64,000 nucleotides of DNA from the NCBI RefSeq assembly GCF_003105155.1, contig NZ_QETK01000005.1, positions 118,341 to 182,340 of the forward strand. Direction: 5' to 3'. Below are positions 28,142 to 39,510 of this stretch, in pieces; the stretch's first letter is position 1; each line of letters starts with the position of its first letter. The DNA comes from Pseudomonas sp. SDI (GTDB lineage: Bacteria > Pseudomonadota > Gammaproteobacteria > Pseudomonadales > Pseudomonadaceae). The translations under genes were made by a program, and so were the position numbers. Below the pieces are notes generated by a model that ran no database searches, was not told the DNA's origin, and was given only the letters and a program-made list of their open reading frames with translations.

Positions 28142-29599
28142 ATGAGTGAAGAGATTCTGATCAATATCACGCCGATGGAATCACGCGTGGCGGTGGTGGA
28201 GAACGGTGTTCTTCAGGAAGTGCATGTCGAGCGTACGCAACGTCGTGGCATCGTCGGCAACATCTACAAAGGCAAGGTGGTGCGGGTACTGCCGGGCATG
28301 CAGGCGGCGTTCATCGATATCGGCCTGGAGCGCGCGGCGTTCATCCATGCGTCGGAAATTTCCCTGCGCGAAGGCAGCACGGTCGAAACCATTAGCGCCC
28401 TGGTGCACGAAGGCCAGAGTCTGGTCGTGCAGGTGACCAAGGACCCGATCGGCTCCAAAGGCGCGCGCCTGACCACCCAGCTGTCGATTCCGTCGCGCTA
28501 CCTGGTGTACATGCCGCGCACCAGTCATGTCGGTATTTCGCTGAAGATCGAAGACGAAACTGAGCGCGAGCGCCTCAAGCAGGTGGTCACCGATTGCGTA
28601 GCCGAGGAAAACATCAAGGACGCCGGCGGCTTCATCCTGCGCACGGCGGCCGAGGGTGCCGGTGCCGATGAAATCCTCATGGACATCCGCTATCTGCGCA
28701 GGCTCTGGGACCAGATTGCAGCGCAGATCAAGACTGTCGGCGCCCCCACCGAAATCTACGAAGACCTCGGCCTGGCATTGCGTACCCTGCGTGACCTGGT
28801 CAACCCGAAGATCGAAAAGATCCGCATCGACTCGCGGGAAACCTTCCAGAAGACCACACAGTTTGTCGCCGAGCTGATGCCGGAAATCGCCGACCGCCTG
28901 GAGCATTACCCGGGGGAACGGCCGATTTTCGACCTGTATGGCGTCGAGGACGAGATCCAGCGGGCACTGGAGCGCAAGGTGCCGCTCAAGTCCGGTGGCT
29001 ACCTGGTGGTCGACCCCGCCGAAGCGATGACCACCATCGATGTGAATACCGGCGCCTTTGTCGGGCACCGCAACCTCGAAGAAACCATCTTCAAGACCAA
29101 CCTCGAAGCCGCCACGGCGATTGCCCGGCAACTGCGTCTGCGCAATATCGGCGGGATCATCATCATCGACTTCATCGACATGGAAGATGAGGAGCACCAG
29201 CGCCAGGTGTTGCGCACCCTGGAAAAACAGCTGGAGCGCGATCACGCCAAGACCAACATCATCGGCATCACCGAGCTGGGCCTGGTGCAGATGACCCGCA
29301 AGCGTACCCGCGAGAGCCTCGAACAGGTGCTCTGCGAGCCCTGCGCGAGCTGCCAGGGGCGCGGTAAGCTGAAAACCCCGGAAACGATTTGTTACGAGAT
29401 CTTCCGTGAAATTCTGCGCGAGGCCCGTGCGTATCAGGCCGAGGGCTACCGGGTGCTGGCCAATCAGAAGGTGGTCGACCGCCTGTTGGACGAAGAATCG
29501 GGTAACGTCGCCGAGCTTGAAGCGTTCATCGGGCGAACCATTCGCTTCCAGGTGGAGTCCATGTACTCCCAGGAACAATACGATGTGGTGCTGCTCTGA
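28142..29599 (+). CDS. rng: Ribonuclease G
   Basis: 485 residues. S1 RNA-binding domain at about 35-125 (RRGIVGNIYKGKVVRVLPGMQAAFIDIGLERAAFIH), RNase E/G catalytic core with metal-site Asp residues in TTIDVNTGAFVG and IIIDFIDMEDEEH, and the zinc-link cysteines 398, 401 and 404 in CEPCASC that join protomers. Processes the 5' end of 16S rRNA and decays some mRNAs. Lacks the long C-terminal scaffold of RNase E, which separates it from rne. Starts 86 bases after maf. Confidence 0.96.
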   Translation: MSEEILINITPMESRVAVVENGVLQEVHVERTQRRGIVGNIYKGKVVRVLPGMQAAFIDIGLERAAFIHASEISLREGSTVETISALVHEGQSLVVQVTKDPIGSKGARLTTQLSIPSRYLVYMPRTSHVGISLKIEDETERERLKQVVTDCVAEENIKDAGGFILRTAAEGAGADEILMDIRYLRRLWDQIAAQIKTVGAPTEIYEDLGLALRTLRDLVNPKIEKIRIDSRETFQKTTQFVAELMPEIADRLEHYPGERPIFDLYGVEDEIQRALERKVPLKSGGYLVVDPAEAMTTIDVNTGAFVGHRNLEETIFKTNLEAATAIARQLRLRNIGGIIIIDFIDMEDEEHQRQVLRTLEKQLERDHAKTNIIGITELGLVQMTRKRTRESLEQVLCEPCASCQGRGKLKTPETICYEIFREILREARAYQAEGYRVLANQKVVDRLLDEESGNVAELEAFIGRTIRFQVESMYSQEQYDVVLL

Positions 29600-29687
29600 C
29601 ACGCGCTGACTTCAATGCCTTGAGCCCGTCGCTGGCAAACCCCTCAAGCCCGGCCATAGTTAATGGACGACTCGGAGGGGCTTTGCC

Positions 29688-32600
29688 ATGGAGCGTCTGA
29701 CCCGCGTTCTGGGCACCTTGACCCGCTGGGGGCTGGGGGCCTGCGCGCTGCTGGTGGTGCTGGTTGCGCTGTACGTGAGCCTGGGCCGCGAACTGGTGCC
29801 GCTGGTCGCCGAATACCGGAGTGAGGTTGAAGACCAGGCCCAGGCCGCGCTCGGCCTGCCGGTGCACATCGGCAGCCTTGAAGGGCGCTGGAGTGGCCTG
29901 GCGCCGGTATTGCTGGTGAACGACGTGCAGGTCGGCGAGGGCAGCAGTGCCCTGCGCCTGGATGTGGTCAAGGTGGTGCCGGATCTATGGACCAGCCTGT
30001 TGGAACGCCAGGTGCGCCTGGCCAAGGTCGAGCTGGGCGGCTTGCAGCTCAACCTGCATGAAGACGAAAGCGGTGCCTGGGCGCTCAAGGGCTTGCCGGT
30101 CCAGGACGATCAGCCGCTGGACGTGCAGCAGCTGTTCGAACGCATGCAGATGGTTTCCAGGGTGTCGGTGCTCGACAGCCAGGTAACCCTCGAACCCTTC
30201 GGGCATGAGCCTCTGACCCTGACCTATGTCGGCCTCGGCTTGCAAACCGGTAGTGTGCGTCAGCGCCTCGATGCGCGCATGACCCTGCCGGACGGCCAGC
30301 CGCTGAGCCTCAGCCTACGTAGCCGGATCCGCGCTGCGCAGTGGCGCGATGGCGAGGTGGACGCCTACCTGAGCCTGCCGCAAAGCGACTGGTCGAAATG
30401 GCTGCCACAGCGCTTGCTCGGGGCGTTCAAGGCCAGCGAACTGCGTGCCGGTGGCGAGTTCTGGGTGAGCTTCGGCAAACAGCAACTGCAAAGCGCCACC
30501 GTGCGCCTGAATGCGCCGCAGCTGCAAGGCGCCTACGGGGCACGCAAGCCGATCAAGGTCAACAACCTGGCCTTGAACAGCTGGTTCCGACGTAACGAGC
30601 AGGGGTTCGAGGTGATCGTCGATAACCTGGCGATGAGCTTCGGCGAAACCCGTTGGCAATCGCACCTGCAGCTACGCCAGACCGCCGCCAGCGCAAACAC
30701 CGAGGAACTCTGGGCGCTCCAGGCCGACCGCCTCGACCTGGCCCCGCTGACACCGCTGATCAACGCTGTGGCGCCACTGCCGGACACCCTCATGGCGGTG
30801 GTCGACGGGCTGAAGATGACCGGCGCCGTGCGCAACCTCAAGCTCGACCTGCGACCCAAAGCCGAGGGCGACCGCCGGGTAAGCTTCGACGCCAACCTGG
30901 AACGGCTCGGTTTCAGTGCCTACCACGGTGCGCCGGCAGCCGACAACGTCAGCGGGCGGATCAGCGGCGACCTCGGTCAGGGCGAACTGCGCCTGGATAC
31001 CGAAGCGTTCATGCTGCACCTGGTGCCGATCTTCGCCAACCCCTGGCATTACAAGAAGGCCAACGCACTGCTGACCTACCACCTGGACAAGGACGGCTTC
31101 ACCCTGATCGCGCCGTACCTTAAGGTGCTCGGCGAGGAGGGCAGGATTGCCGGTGACTTCCTGATCCGCCTGCTGTTCGACGACACCCGCGAAGATTACA
31201 TGGACTTGCGCGTCGGTCTGGTCGATGGCGATGGTCGCTACACTGGCAAGTACCTGCCGGAAGTGCTCAGCCCAGCGGTTGATCACTGGCTGCGCACCGC
31301 GATTCTCAAGGGCGCGGTGGACGAAGGCTATTTCCAGTACCAGGGCTCGCTGAACCACAACGCGCCGGCGCATGCCCGCAGCATCAGCCTGTTCTTCAAG
31401 GTGCATGACGCTGCGCTGGACTTCCAGCCGGGCTGGCCGCAGGTGAGCAAGGTCGACGGCGATGTGTTCATCGATGACGCCGGGGTGCGGATCAAGGCGC
31501 GTAGCGGGTTGCTGCTCAATACCACGGTGAGCAATGTCGCGGTCGATATTCCCCACGTGGCGGCCGATGAGCATAGCCACCTGTACCTGGACGGTGACTT
31601 CGATGGCAGCCTGGGCGAGGGGGTGAAGGTGCTCCAAGAGGCGCCGATCGGCACCGGCCCGACCTTCGCCGGCTGGGAAGGCGAGGGCCCGCTCAAGGGT
31701 AAGTTGACGCTCGACATCCCGCTGGTCAAAGGCCAGGCGCCCAAGGTGCTGGTGGACTTTGCCACCGACGAGGCCCGGCTGAAAATTGCCGAGCCGCCGT
31801 TGGAACTGAGCCAGCTCAAAGGCGACTTCCGTTTCGACTTCGATAAGGGCTTGAGTGGCCAGAACATCACTGCGCGGGCCTTCGACAAGCCGATCAGCGC
31901 GCAGATCTTTGCCGAGGGCAAACCGGGACAATTGCAGACCCGCGTCACTGCCAATGGCCAGATTGCCCTGAAAACGCTGACCGGCTGGTTGAAATTCAGC
32001 CAACCGTTGCCGGCCTCTGGCGAGATTCCTTACCAGCTACAGGTGCACCTGGGGGCGCAGAACAACCTGCTGAGCGTCGATTCCAACCTCAAGGGCCTGG
32101 CGGTCGACCTGCCGGCGCCGTTCGGTAAGGCCGCGGCAGAAACGCGCAATAGCCAGTTCCGGATGACCCTGCAAGGCGCCGAGCGCCGTTTCGACGTCCG
32201 CTATGCCGACCTCGCCACCCTGGCGTATGCCGGCGCCGTCGACAAGTTGGCCCAGGGGCGGGGTGAATTACTGCTCGGCGGTGGCACTGTGCAGATGCCT
32301 GCCGGACAAGGCCTGCGGGTGCGCGGCAAGTTGAGCGAACTGAACCTGGAGCCTTGGCAGCAGCAAGTCGAACGCTTTGCCGGCAACGATCCGGGTGGCA
32401 GTGCCCGGCAGTCGTTGCGCGGTGTCGATGTCACGGTGGGGCAGTTGCGTGGCTATGGCATGAACCTGAACCAGGCGCTGGTACGCCTGGACCGCAACAG
32501 CGACAACTGGCTGCTGCGCCTGGACAGTCAGGAAGTGATCGGCAATGCCCGCGTGCCGGATGCGAAGGGCGCGCCGATCGTGGTCAACCTGCCGACCATT

Positions 32601-33506
32601 CACCTGCCGCCGGCCGACCCCGCCGAAGCCGCCTCGCCGGATGGCCCGGACCCGTTGGCCAATGTCGACCCGCGCAAGATCCCGGCAGTGGACCTGAACA
32701 TTGGCAAGCTGTTTCGCGGTGACGATCTGCTGGGTAGCTTCGCCCTCAAGGTGCGGCCGACCGCCAAGGGCATCACGCTCAACGATCTGGACCTGAGCCT
32801 CAAGGGAGGCCTGCTGATCGATGGCACGGCTGGCTGGGAAGGCGCTGCGGGCGCAACCAGCAGTTGGTACAAGGGCCGTGTCGAAGGCAAGAACCTCGCC
32901 GATGTACTGCAAGCCTGGGGCTTTGCGCCCACCGTGACCAGCCGCGATTTCCGTCTCGATGTCGACGGCCGCTGGCCCGGCTCGCCGGCCTGGGTGGCGC
33001 TCAGGCGCTTCTCCGGCAGCCTGGATGCGGCCTTGCGCTCGGGGCAGTTTGTCGAAGTTGAAGGTGGCGCCCAGGCCCTGCGGGTGTTTGGCCTGCTGAA
33101 CTTCAATTCGATTGGCCGGCGCTTGCGGCTGGATTTCTCCGACCTGCTCGACAAGGGCTTGAGCTATGACCGGGTCAAGGGCTTGCTGGTCGCCAGCGAA
33201 GGTGTCTACGTGACCCGCGAGCCGATTACCCTGACCGGACCGTCGAGTAACCTGGAGTTGGACGGCACCCTGGATATGGTCAGCGACCGGGTCGATGCCA
33301 ACCTGCAGGTCAGCCTGCCGGTGACCAACAACCTGCCGCTGGCCGCGTTGATCGTCGGTGCGCCGGCGGTCGGTGGTGCACTGTTCCTGGTCGACCGCCT
33401 GCTGGGTGATCGGGTGGCCCGCTACGCGAGCGTGCATTATCGGGTCGAGGGGCCGTGGAAAGAGCCTAAGATTAGCTTTATCAAACCTTTCGAGAAGTCA
33501 CGCTAA
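29688..33506 (+). CDS. yhdP: YhdP-family AsmA-like envelope protein
   Basis: 1272 residues, one of the longest genes here. An N-terminal span ([19 protein letters not shown], about 13-31) anchors a very long periplasmic part made of repeated amphipathic strands (DUF3971 then AsmA-like C-terminal domain; e.g. [60 protein letters not shown]). AsmA-like proteins form a hydrophobic groove that bridges inner and outer membranes; E. coli YhdP moves phospholipids outward. Ends with a hydrophobic [23 protein letters not shown] segment. Nitrilase gene starts 3 bases after the stop. Confidence 0.93.
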   Translation: MERLTRVLGTLTRWGLGACALLVVLVALYVSLGRELVPLVAEYRSEVEDQAQAALGLPVHIGSLEGRWSGLAPVLLVNDVQVGEGSSALRLDVVKVVPDLWTSLLERQVRLAKVELGGLQLNLHEDESGAWALKGLPVQDDQPLDVQQLFERMQMVSRVSVLDSQVTLEPFGHEPLTLTYVGLGLQTGSVRQRLDARMTLPDGQPLSLSLRSRIRAAQWRDGEVDAYLSLPQSDWSKWLPQRLLGAFKASELRAGGEFWVSFGKQQLQSATVRLNAPQLQGAYGARKPIKVNNLALNSWFRRNEQGFEVIVDNLAMSFGETRWQSHLQLRQTAASANTEELWALQADRLDLAPLTPLINAVAPLPDTLMAVVDGLKMTGAVRNLKLDLRPKAEGDRRVSFDANLERLGFSAYHGAPAADNVSGRISGDLGQGELRLDTEAFMLHLVPIFANPWHYKKANALLTYHLDKDGFTLIAPYLKVLGEEGRIAGDFLIRLLFDDTREDYMDLRVGLVDGDGRYTGKYLPEVLSPAVDHWLRTAILKGAVDEGYFQYQGSLNHNAPAHARSISLFFKVHDAALDFQPGWPQVSKVDGDVFIDDAGVRIKARSGLLLNTTVSNVAVDIPHVAADEHSHLYLDGDFDGSLGEGVKVLQEAPIGTGPTFAGWEGEGPLKGKLTLDIPLVKGQAPKVLVDFATDEARLKIAEPPLELSQLKGDFRFDFDKGLSGQNITARAFDKPISAQIFAEGKPGQLQTRVTANGQIALKTLTGWLKFSQPLPASGEIPYQLQVHLGAQNNLLSVDSNLKGLAVDLPAPFGKAAAETRNSQFRMTLQGAERRFDVRYADLATLAYAGAVDKLAQGRGELLLGGGTVQMPAGQGLRVRGKLSELNLEPWQQQVERFAGNDPGGSARQSLRGVDVTVGQLRGYGMNLNQALVRLDRNSDNWLLRLDSQEVIGNARVPDAKGAPIVVNLPTIHLPPADPAEAASPDGPDPLANVDPRKIPAVDLNIGKLFRGDDLLGSFALKVRPTAKGITLNDLDLSLKGGLLIDGTAGWEGAAGATSSWYKGRVEGKNLADVLQAWGFAPTVTSRDFRLDVDGRWPGSPAWVALRRFSGSLDAALRSGQFVEVEGGAQALRVFGLLNFNSIGRRLRLDFSDLLDKGLSYDRVKGLLVASEGVYVTREPITLTGPSSNLELDGTLDMVSDRVDANLQVSLPVTNNLPLAALIVGAPAVGGALFLVDRLLGDRVARYASVHYRVEGPWKEPKISFIKPFEKSR

Positions 33507-33509
33507 GAC

Positions 33510-34364
33510 ATGGACAAGATCGCAGTCATCCAGATGGTCAGCCAAGACGATGTGCTGGGCAATCTGCAGCAGGCCCGCCAGTTGTTGCAGCAGGCCGCCG
33601 ATGGCGGTGCGCGGCTGGCGGTGCTGCCGGAAAACTTCGCCGCCATGGGCCGTCGCGACAGTGCGGCCATGGGGCGCGCCGAAGCGCTGGGCCAGGGCCC
33701 GATCCTGCCGTGGTTGAAACAGACTGCGCGCGACCTCAGATTGTGGATCGTAGCGGGGACCGTGCCGTTGCCGCCCGTCGATCAGCCCGAGGCCAAAGCC
33801 CATGCCTGCTCCCTGCTGATCGACGAGCACGGCGAGCAGGTCGCCCGCTACGACAAATTGCACCTGTTCGATGTGGATGTCGCCGATGCCCGCGGGCGTT
33901 ACCGCGAGTCCGACGACTATGCCCATGGCGGGCAGGTGGTGGTGGCCGATACGCCGGTGGGGCGCGTGGGCCTGAGTGTTTGTTACGACCTGCGTTTCCC
34001 CGAGTTGTACAGTGCCTTGCGCGCCGCCGGGGCGGAACTGATCACCGCGCCGGCGGCGTTTACCGCCGTGACCGGCGCGGCGCACTGGGAAGTGCTGATT
34101 CGCGCGCGCGCCATCGAAACCCAATGCTATCTACTGGCGGCCGCCCAAGGCGGTACCCACCCGGGGCCACGGGAAACCCATGGCCATGCCGCAATCGTCG
34201 ATCCCTGGGGGCGCATCATCGCCGAACAGGCCAGTGGCGAAGCGGTGCTGCTGGCGACCCGCGACAGCAGCGAACAGGCGTCCATTCGGGCGCGGATGCC
34301 GGTGGCCTCGCACCGGCGCTTTTTCTCGCAGGACGCCTTGCGGCCTGCGCACACCTCGGAGTGA
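33510..34364 (+). CDS. Nitrilase-family amidase (Nit1/YbeM/omega-amidase type)
   Basis: 284 residues, cytoplasmic. Catalytic triad visible: Glu41 in LPENFAAMG, Lys116 in [11 protein letters not shown], Cys158 in [14 protein letters not shown]. The [20 protein letters not shown] loop matches deaminated glutathione amidase and omega-amidase enzymes, which hydrolyse faulty by-products of transaminases. Which substrate is used cannot be told. Tightly placed between yhdP and tldD (2-base gap to the latter), an arrangement conserved in Pseudomonas. Confidence 0.88.
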   Translation: MDKIAVIQMVSQDDVLGNLQQARQLLQQAADGGARLAVLPENFAAMGRRDSAAMGRAEALGQGPILPWLKQTARDLRLWIVAGTVPLPPVDQPEAKAHACSLLIDEHGEQVARYDKLHLFDVDVADARGRYRESDDYAHGGQVVVADTPVGRVGLSVCYDLRFPELYSALRAAGAELITAPAAFTAVTGAAHWEVLIRARAIETQCYLLAAAQGGTHPGPRETHGHAAIVDPWGRIIAEQASGEAVLLATRDSSEQASIRARMPVASHRRFFSQDALRPAHTSE

Positions 34365-34366
34365 CT

Positions 34367-35806
34367 ATGAGCGAGTTGTTATCCACTGTCAGTGAGCACC
34401 TGCTGGCGCCGGGCGGCCTGACCCTCGACAGCCTGCAATCGGTGCTCGGCGAGCTGGCCGGCCCCGGTATCGACGCCGCCGACCTGTACTTCCAGGGGCA
34501 GATTTCGGAGTCCTGGGCGCTGGAAGACGGCATCGTCAAGGAAGGCAGTTTCAACCTCGACCAGGGCGTGGGCGTACGTGCCCAGTCTGGCGAGAAAACC
34601 GGTTTTGCCTACAGCAACGCGATCAGCCTGGAAGCGCTGAACTCAGCGGCCAAGGCCGCGCGTTCGATTTCCCGTGCCGGGCAGAACGGCACCGTTCAGG
34701 CCTTCAAGAGCCAGGACGTGACCGCCTTGTATGCGCCGGACAACCCACTGGAGGTGATGAGCCGCGCCGAGAAAGTCGAGCTGCTCAAGCGCGTCGATAC
34801 CGCGACCCGCGCGCTGGACCCGCGTATTCAGCAGGTCAGCGTGAGCATGGCTGGGGTGTGGGAGCGCATCCTGATCGCCGCCGCCGATGGCAGCCTGGCG
34901 GCCGATGTACGGCCGCTGGTGCGCTTCAGTGTCAGTGTGATCGTCGAGCAGAACGGCCGCCGCGAGCGCGGTGGCCAGGGCGGCGGCGGGCGCACCGACT
35001 ACCGCTACTTCACCGACGAGCGGGTCATGGGCTACGCCCGCGAAGCGCTGCGCCAGGCGTTGGTCAACCTCGAAGCCATTCCGGCGCCGGCCGGTACGTT
35101 GCCGGTGGTGCTCGGCTCCGGCTGGTCTGGTGTGCTGCTGCACGAAGCCGTGGGGCATGGCCTGGAAGGCGACTTCAACCGCAAGGGCAGTTCGGCCTAT
35201 AGCGGCCACCTGGGTGAGAAAGTCGCCTCAAGCCTGTGCACCATCGTCGACGATGGCACCCTTGAAGGCCGTCGTGGCTCGCTGAGCGTCGACGACGAAG
35301 GTACCCCGACCGAGTGCACCACGCTGATCGAGAACGGCATCCTCAAGGGCTATATGCAGGACAAGCTCAATGCGCGCCTGATGGGGATGGCGGTCACCGG
35401 TAACGGCCGTCGCGAATCTTATGCACACCTGCCGATGCCACGCATGACCAACACCTACATGCGGGCTGGCGAAAGCGATCCGGAAGAAATCATCAAATCG
35501 GTGAAACGCGGGATCTACTGCGCCAACCTCGGCGGCGGCCAGGTCGATATCACCAGTGGCAAGTTCGTCTTCTCCACCAGCGAGGCGTACCTGATCGAAG
35601 ACGGCAAGATTACTGCCCCGGTCAAGGGCGCGACGCTGATTGGCAACGGTCCGGAAGCCATGAGCAAGGTGTCGATGGTCGGTAACGACCTGGCACTCGA
35701 TAGTGGCGTGGGTACCTGTGGCAAGGATGGTCAGTCGGTGCCGGTAGGCGTTGGCCAGCCGACCCTGAAGATCGATGCGATCACCGTGGGTGGCACGGGC
35801 GCATGA
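34367..35806 (+). CDS. tldD: Metalloprotease TldD
   Basis: 479 residues from the ATG at 34367. The zinc site HEAVGH (259-264: H259, E260, H264), followed by [12 protein letters not shown], marks the catalytic subunit of the TldD/TldE (PmbA) protease. It forms a heterodimer with PmbA that degrades unfolded peptides, matures some peptide antibiotics and helps remove the CcdA antitoxin in E. coli. Conserved [10 protein letters not shown] near the C-terminus is present. The convergent yjgA gene separates it from pmbA. Confidence 0.96.
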   Translation: MSELLSTVSEHLLAPGGLTLDSLQSVLGELAGPGIDAADLYFQGQISESWALEDGIVKEGSFNLDQGVGVRAQSGEKTGFAYSNAISLEALNSAAKAARSISRAGQNGTVQAFKSQDVTALYAPDNPLEVMSRAEKVELLKRVDTATRALDPRIQQVSVSMAGVWERILIAAADGSLAADVRPLVRFSVSVIVEQNGRRERGGQGGGGRTDYRYFTDERVMGYAREALRQALVNLEAIPAPAGTLPVVLGSGWSGVLLHEAVGHGLEGDFNRKGSSAYSGHLGEKVASSLCTIVDDGTLEGRRGSLSVDDEGTPTECTTLIENGILKGYMQDKLNARLMGMAVTGNGRRESYAHLPMPRMTNTYMRAGESDPEEIIKSVKRGIYCANLGGGQVDITSGKFVFSTSEAYLIEDGKITAPVKGATLIGNGPEAMSKVSMVGNDLALDSGVGTCGKDGQSVPVGVGQPTLKIDAITVGGTGA

Positions 35807-35819
35807 AGGTGAAACCGGG

Positions 35820-35838
35820 CGGGCAGGGCGCCTGCCCG
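35820..35838. terminator. Hairpin between convergent tldD and yjgA
   Basis: CGGGCAGG (35820-35827) pairs with CCTGCCCG (35831-35838) across a GCG loop, in a 42-base gap between two converging genes. GC-rich without U-run; probable shared 3' end structure. Confidence 0.45.
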
Positions 35839-35848
35839 GTCGCGAGGC

Positions 35849-36370
35849 TCAACGCAGACCGCGTTGAACTTCGTCCAGGGTGCGAATGTACTTGAAGATC
35901 TTGCGGCTGGCGCTAGGCGGCTTGTTGGTCTTCAACTCATGCTGGGCCTGGCGGATCAGCGAGCGCAGTTGCTGGCGATCGGCTTCCGGGTATTCCTGGA
36001 CGAACTTCTCCAGGACTTCGTCGGTGCCGTCGATCAGCCGGTCGCGCCAGCGTTCGAGGCCGTGGAAGCGCTCGTTGTACTGGCGCGAGGAGGCGTCGAG
36101 TTGGTCAAGCAGCGCGTTGATCGCGTCGATGTCCTGGTCACGCATCAGCTTGCCGATGAACGACTTGTGGCGTCTTTTCGCCTCGTTTGCCGTGTGGCGC
36201 TTGTGCTCTTCCAGAGCTGCGCGCAGCTCGTCGGTAAGAGGCAGCTTGGCCAGGGTATCGGGTTTGAGCAAGGTGAGGCGCTCGCCCATATCGACCAGCG
36301 CCTGCATCTCGCGCTTGACCTGGGTTTTGCTTTTTTCGCCGTCGAAGGCGCTGTCGTAAGAATCAACCAT
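35849..36370 (-). CDS. darP: Ribosome-associated protein YjgA/DarP (DUF615)
   Basis: 173 residues, highly charged and helical: [37 protein letters not shown], then [34 protein letters not shown] and a C-terminal [35 protein letters not shown] (each a hallmark of DUF615). E. coli DarP associates with the 50S precursor and helps late assembly. ATG at 36370 is preferred; a frame to 36508 would run into the pmbA promoter region. Divergent from pmbA. Confidence 0.92.
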   Translation of the reverse strand: MVDSYDSAFDGEKSKTQVKREMQALVDMGERLTLLKPDTLAKLPLTDELRAALEEHKRHTANEAKRRHKSFIGKLMRDQDIDAINALLDQLDASSRQYNERFHGLERWRDRLIDGTDEVLEKFVQEYPEADRQQLRSLIRQAQHELKTNKPPSASRKIFKYIRTLDEVQRGLR

Positions 36371-36478
36371 GGGGGCAGTCCGCTGAGAATCGCCGCCATG
36401 ATAACCAGTCGGGGGCCGCTTGTCCGGCCCGGTCGTACAATGACCCTCGCCGAACGCAGAATTTGAGTGGAGAAAACC

Positions 36479-37825
36479 ATGAGTGCAGTCCAGAGCGTAG
36501 GTCCGCAAGCCCTGCCGGCCTTGCAGGAGCAGGTCGAGCAGATCATCGCCGAAGCCAAGCGCCAGGGCGCCAGCGCCTGCGAAGTGGCGGTGTCGCTGGA
36601 GCAGGGGCTGTCGACCTCGGTGCGTCAGCGGGAAGTGGAAACCGTCGAATTCAATCGCGACCAGGGTTTTGGTATCACCTTATACCTTGGCCAGCGCAAG
36701 GGCTCGGCCAGTACCTCGGCCACTGGCGCCGACGCGATAAAGGAAACCGTTGCGGCGGCGCTGGCGATTGCCAGGCACACCTCCGAAGACGACTGTTCCG
36801 GGCTTGCCGACCAGGCATTGATGGCCACTACGCCGCAGGATTTCGATCTTTACCACGCCTGGGACATCAGCCCCGAGCAGGCCATCGAGAAAGCCCTGGC
36901 CTGTGAAGCTGCCGCGTTCGCGGCTGACGCACGGATCAAGAACGCCGATGGCACCACCCTCAGCACCCACCAGGGCTGCCGGGTGTACGGCAACAGCCAT
37001 GGCTTCATCGGTAGCTATGCCTCGACCCGGCACAGCCTGAGCTGCGTGATGATCGCCGAGGGCGACGGGCAGATGCAGCGCGACTACTGGTACGACGTGA
37101 ACCGCCAGGGCGAGCTGTTGGCCGACCCGGTGAGCATCGGCACGCGCGCCGCGCAACGTGCGGCCAGCCGCCTGGGCGCGCGCCCGGTGCCAACCTGCGA
37201 AGTGCCGGTGCTGTTTTCCGCTGAGCTGGCCGGTGGCTTGTTCGGCAGCTTCCTCTCGGCCATTTCCGGCGGCAACCTGTACCGCAAGTCGTCGTTCCTG
37301 GAAGGCACTCTCGGCCAGCGCCTGTTTCCGACTTGGCTGACCCTCGACGAACGTCCGCATCTGCCGCGTGCGCTGGGCAGTGCCTGGTTCGATGGCGATG
37401 GCCTGGCCACCTATGCCAAGCCGTTCGTCGAAAAAGGTGAGCTGGTGTCCTATGTGCTGGGTACCTATTCGGGCCGCAAACTCGGCCTGCCCAGCACGGC
37501 CAATGCCGGTGGCGTGCATAACCTGTATGTCAGCCACGGCAGCGAAGACCAGGCAGCGCTGATTCGGCGCATGGGCCGCGGCCTGCTGGTGACCGAGCTG
37601 ATGGGGCATGGCCTGAACATGGTGACCGGTGATTACTCGCGGGGCGCAGCGGGGTATTGGGTCGAAAACGGCGAGATCCAGTTCGCCGTTCAGGAAGTGA
37701 CGATTGCCGGCAATATGAAAGACATGTTCCAGCAGATTGTCGCCATCGGTAACGATCTGGAAACCCGCAGCAACATTCATACAGGCTCGGTGCTGATCGA
37801 GCGGATGACGGTTGCCGGTAGCTAA
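36479..37825 (+). CDS. pmbA: Metalloprotease subunit PmbA/TldE
   Basis: 448 residues; ATG 36479 after GGAG. Shares the TldD fold ([44 protein letters not shown], in family order) but has no HExxxH motif, as expected for the non-catalytic partner TldE. C-terminal markers: [56 protein letters not shown] and [14 protein letters not shown]. Pairs with TldD. A second, diverged copy follows at 38025. Confidence 0.95.
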   Translation: MSAVQSVGPQALPALQEQVEQIIAEAKRQGASACEVAVSLEQGLSTSVRQREVETVEFNRDQGFGITLYLGQRKGSASTSATGADAIKETVAAALAIARHTSEDDCSGLADQALMATTPQDFDLYHAWDISPEQAIEKALACEAAAFAADARIKNADGTTLSTHQGCRVYGNSHGFIGSYASTRHSLSCVMIAEGDGQMQRDYWYDVNRQGELLADPVSIGTRAAQRAASRLGARPVPTCEVPVLFSAELAGGLFGSFLSAISGGNLYRKSSFLEGTLGQRLFPTWLTLDERPHLPRALGSAWFDGDGLATYAKPFVEKGELVSYVLGTYSGRKLGLPSTANAGGVHNLYVSHGSEDQAALIRRMGRGLLVTELMGHGLNMVTGDYSRGAAGYWVENGEIQFAVQEVTIAGNMKDMFQQIVAIGNDLETRSNIHTGSVLIERMTVAGS

Positions 37826-38024
37826 ACCGGCGCTACGTTGTGCGGGGCCTACATAGGTATGCCTCGCGTGCCCATCCTGGCTTGTTAGCGTGCTGCCCGG
37901 CCGTCGACAGTGATTGGCTGCGGGCGTCTCAGCGATGCGTCCCAAGTGGTTCTGTCGAACGGCTGACAGCCGTGCACCCTGGTGCGCGGCGCACGCAGCT
38001 TAACTTTGACAGGAAGGTTCACCC
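37826..38024. promoter_or_regulatory. Spacer between pmbA and its paralog, with two palindromes
   Basis: No gene seen. ACGGCTG-A-CAGCCGT (37959-37973) and GTGCGC-G-GCGCAC (37982-37994) are perfect dyads eight bases apart, 31-66 bases before the start of the paralog; candidate operator or transcript-end hairpins. Confidence 0.4.
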
Positions 38025-39395
38025 ATGGACGACTTCAACACCGCAGTAGGCCCTCATCTACTCGACGGCATGCATGGCCAGCTTCAGCACCTGCTCGACG
38101 AGGCGCGACGGCAAGGTGCCGACGCCTGCGAGGCACGCCTGCTGCGCCGGCGCAGCCTGTACAGCACGCGGGTTGCCGGGCAGAGCCAGAGCCAGTCGGC
38201 GAAGGCTGGCCGCGAATTCACAGTGGCCGTGGCGGTGCTGCTGGGGCAGCAAAAAGGGCTGCAGATTACTCCGGCGGAGGACGGTAAAAACTTCAGCGAA
38301 ACGGTCGCCAAGGCACTGAGGCAGGCCCGCGAAGCCGCGCCTGATCCGTTGGTCGGGCTGGCCGATGCCGCACGCATGCCGACCAGCGTGACCGACCTGG
38401 CGCTTTTTCACGACTGGAGCTTCGATCCCGAAGCCGCCAGCGCGACTGTCGCCGCCTGCGAACAGGCGGCACTGGCGAGCGACCCGCGCATAGTGCAAGT
38501 TCCCTCCTGCTACGTGGTTGCCCAGCAAAACTGCGAGGTGTACGGCAACAGCCATGGTTTCATTGGCGGGTATGCCGGGAGTACCTATCAGCTCACGTGT
38601 GTTGCGAAGGCGGCGCAGGCCGGGAGCAAGCGTACCTGCGAGAAATCCCTGGTGCAGCGCACTCCGGCAGTGCTGCAGGCGCCGGAGCTGATCGGTCGAC
38701 AGGCTGCAGAACGCGCGTTGCGCCTGCTTGGCGGTCGGCCCGTGGTTGAGGGCGATTATCCATTGATCTGTGGGCCGGACGCCGGCACAGAGTTGCTTGG
38801 TGGGTTCCTCCAGGCCATCCAGGGCGGCAAGGTTCTGGCCGGTCAGTCGTTTCTCGCGGGATGCCTGGGGCAGACGCTGTTCGACCAGCGGATTGCCATC
38901 CGCGAGTACCCATCACTGCCCGGTGGGCTGGGCAGCATTCCGTTCGATGCCGATGGGGTGACGGCAATGGACCAGGCGTTTGTCGAGGCGGGGCGCTTGC
39001 GCGGTTACGCACTCAATGCCGAAACGGCCCGTGGGCTGAACCTGACCACTACCGGCAACGCGGTAGACAATGAACTTGAGATTGCGCGCAACTTGACCCT
39101 GGAAGCGCCCGCGCTTGCCTACACGGCGCTGCTTGCCAGCGTGGCGCGTGGCGTGCTGGTCGATGCCGTCAAGCCGATACAGCTGGATCTGGCCAGCGGA
39201 CAATTCAGCCTGATCGGCGTGGGCTTCTGGGTGGAGCATGGGGTAATTCAGCATCCGCTCGCACCGTTTGTCGTTTCCGGCAACCTCAAGGAGGCTTTCG
39301 CGGCAATTAGCGACGTTGCCGACGACAGGCCTGCCTATGGCCGAATTTGCACGGGCTCGTGGCTGATTGAACGGTTGCATGTCCGACCGCGTTAA
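38025..39395 (+). CDS. Diverged tandem paralog of PmbA/TldE
   Basis: 456 residues, collinear with PmbA along its whole length: [151 protein letters not shown] and GSWLIERLHV. It is clearly related but much changed: the [22 protein letters not shown] block of PmbA reads VKPIQLDLASGQFSLIGVGFWVE, and [10 protein letters not shown] reads NAVDNELEIA. It too lacks HExxxH. The SD AGGAAGG precedes the ATG. In P. aeruginosa pmbA is followed directly by fagA, so this copy is an addition in this lineage (inference from memory of that genome). It may form an alternative dimer with TldD for a specialised substrate. Confidence 0.85.
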   Translation: MDDFNTAVGPHLLDGMHGQLQHLLDEARRQGADACEARLLRRRSLYSTRVAGQSQSQSAKAGREFTVAVAVLLGQQKGLQITPAEDGKNFSETVAKALRQAREAAPDPLVGLADAARMPTSVTDLALFHDWSFDPEAASATVAACEQAALASDPRIVQVPSCYVVAQQNCEVYGNSHGFIGGYAGSTYQLTCVAKAAQAGSKRTCEKSLVQRTPAVLQAPELIGRQAAERALRLLGGRPVVEGDYPLICGPDAGTELLGGFLQAIQGGKVLAGQSFLAGCLGQTLFDQRIAIREYPSLPGGLGSIPFDADGVTAMDQAFVEAGRLRGYALNAETARGLNLTTTGNAVDNELEIARNLTLEAPALAYTALLASVARGVLVDAVKPIQLDLASGQFSLIGVGFWVEHGVIQHPLAPFVVSGNLKEAFAAISDVADDRPAYGRICTGSWLIERLHVRPR

Positions 39396-39410
39396 GCTCA
39401 GTTAGCCAGC

Positions 39411-39432
39411 AACCCGGCCTATAGGCCGGGTT
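39411..39432 (+). terminator. Rho-independent terminator after the pmbA paralog
   Basis: AACCCGGCC (39411-39419) and GGCCGGGTT (39424-39432) pair exactly over a TATA loop, followed by a short T-run. It separates the protease genes from the iron-regulated operon. Confidence 0.75.
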
Positions 39433-39459
39433 TGCACAATCGGATTCCACCCTTGATAT

Positions 39460-39495
39460 GATTATTGTTATCATTTAATAATGAATATCATTATC
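39460..39495 (+). promoter_or_regulatory. Fur box of the fagA-fumC-sodA operon
   Basis: The 19 bases at 39477-39495 match the Fur consensus at 16 of 19 positions by eye. A second, weaker match (12 of 19) begins at 39460 and overlaps it by two bases. It lies 15 bases before the fagA ATG, consistent with iron repression known for this operon in P. aeruginosa. Confidence 0.85.
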
Positions 39496-39510
39496 TTGGT
39501 GATGATGTTC

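Noticed and set aside
30672..32003. A 443-codon minus-strand frame inside yhdP
   Set aside because: Antisense to a strongly coding region and without recognisable motifs.
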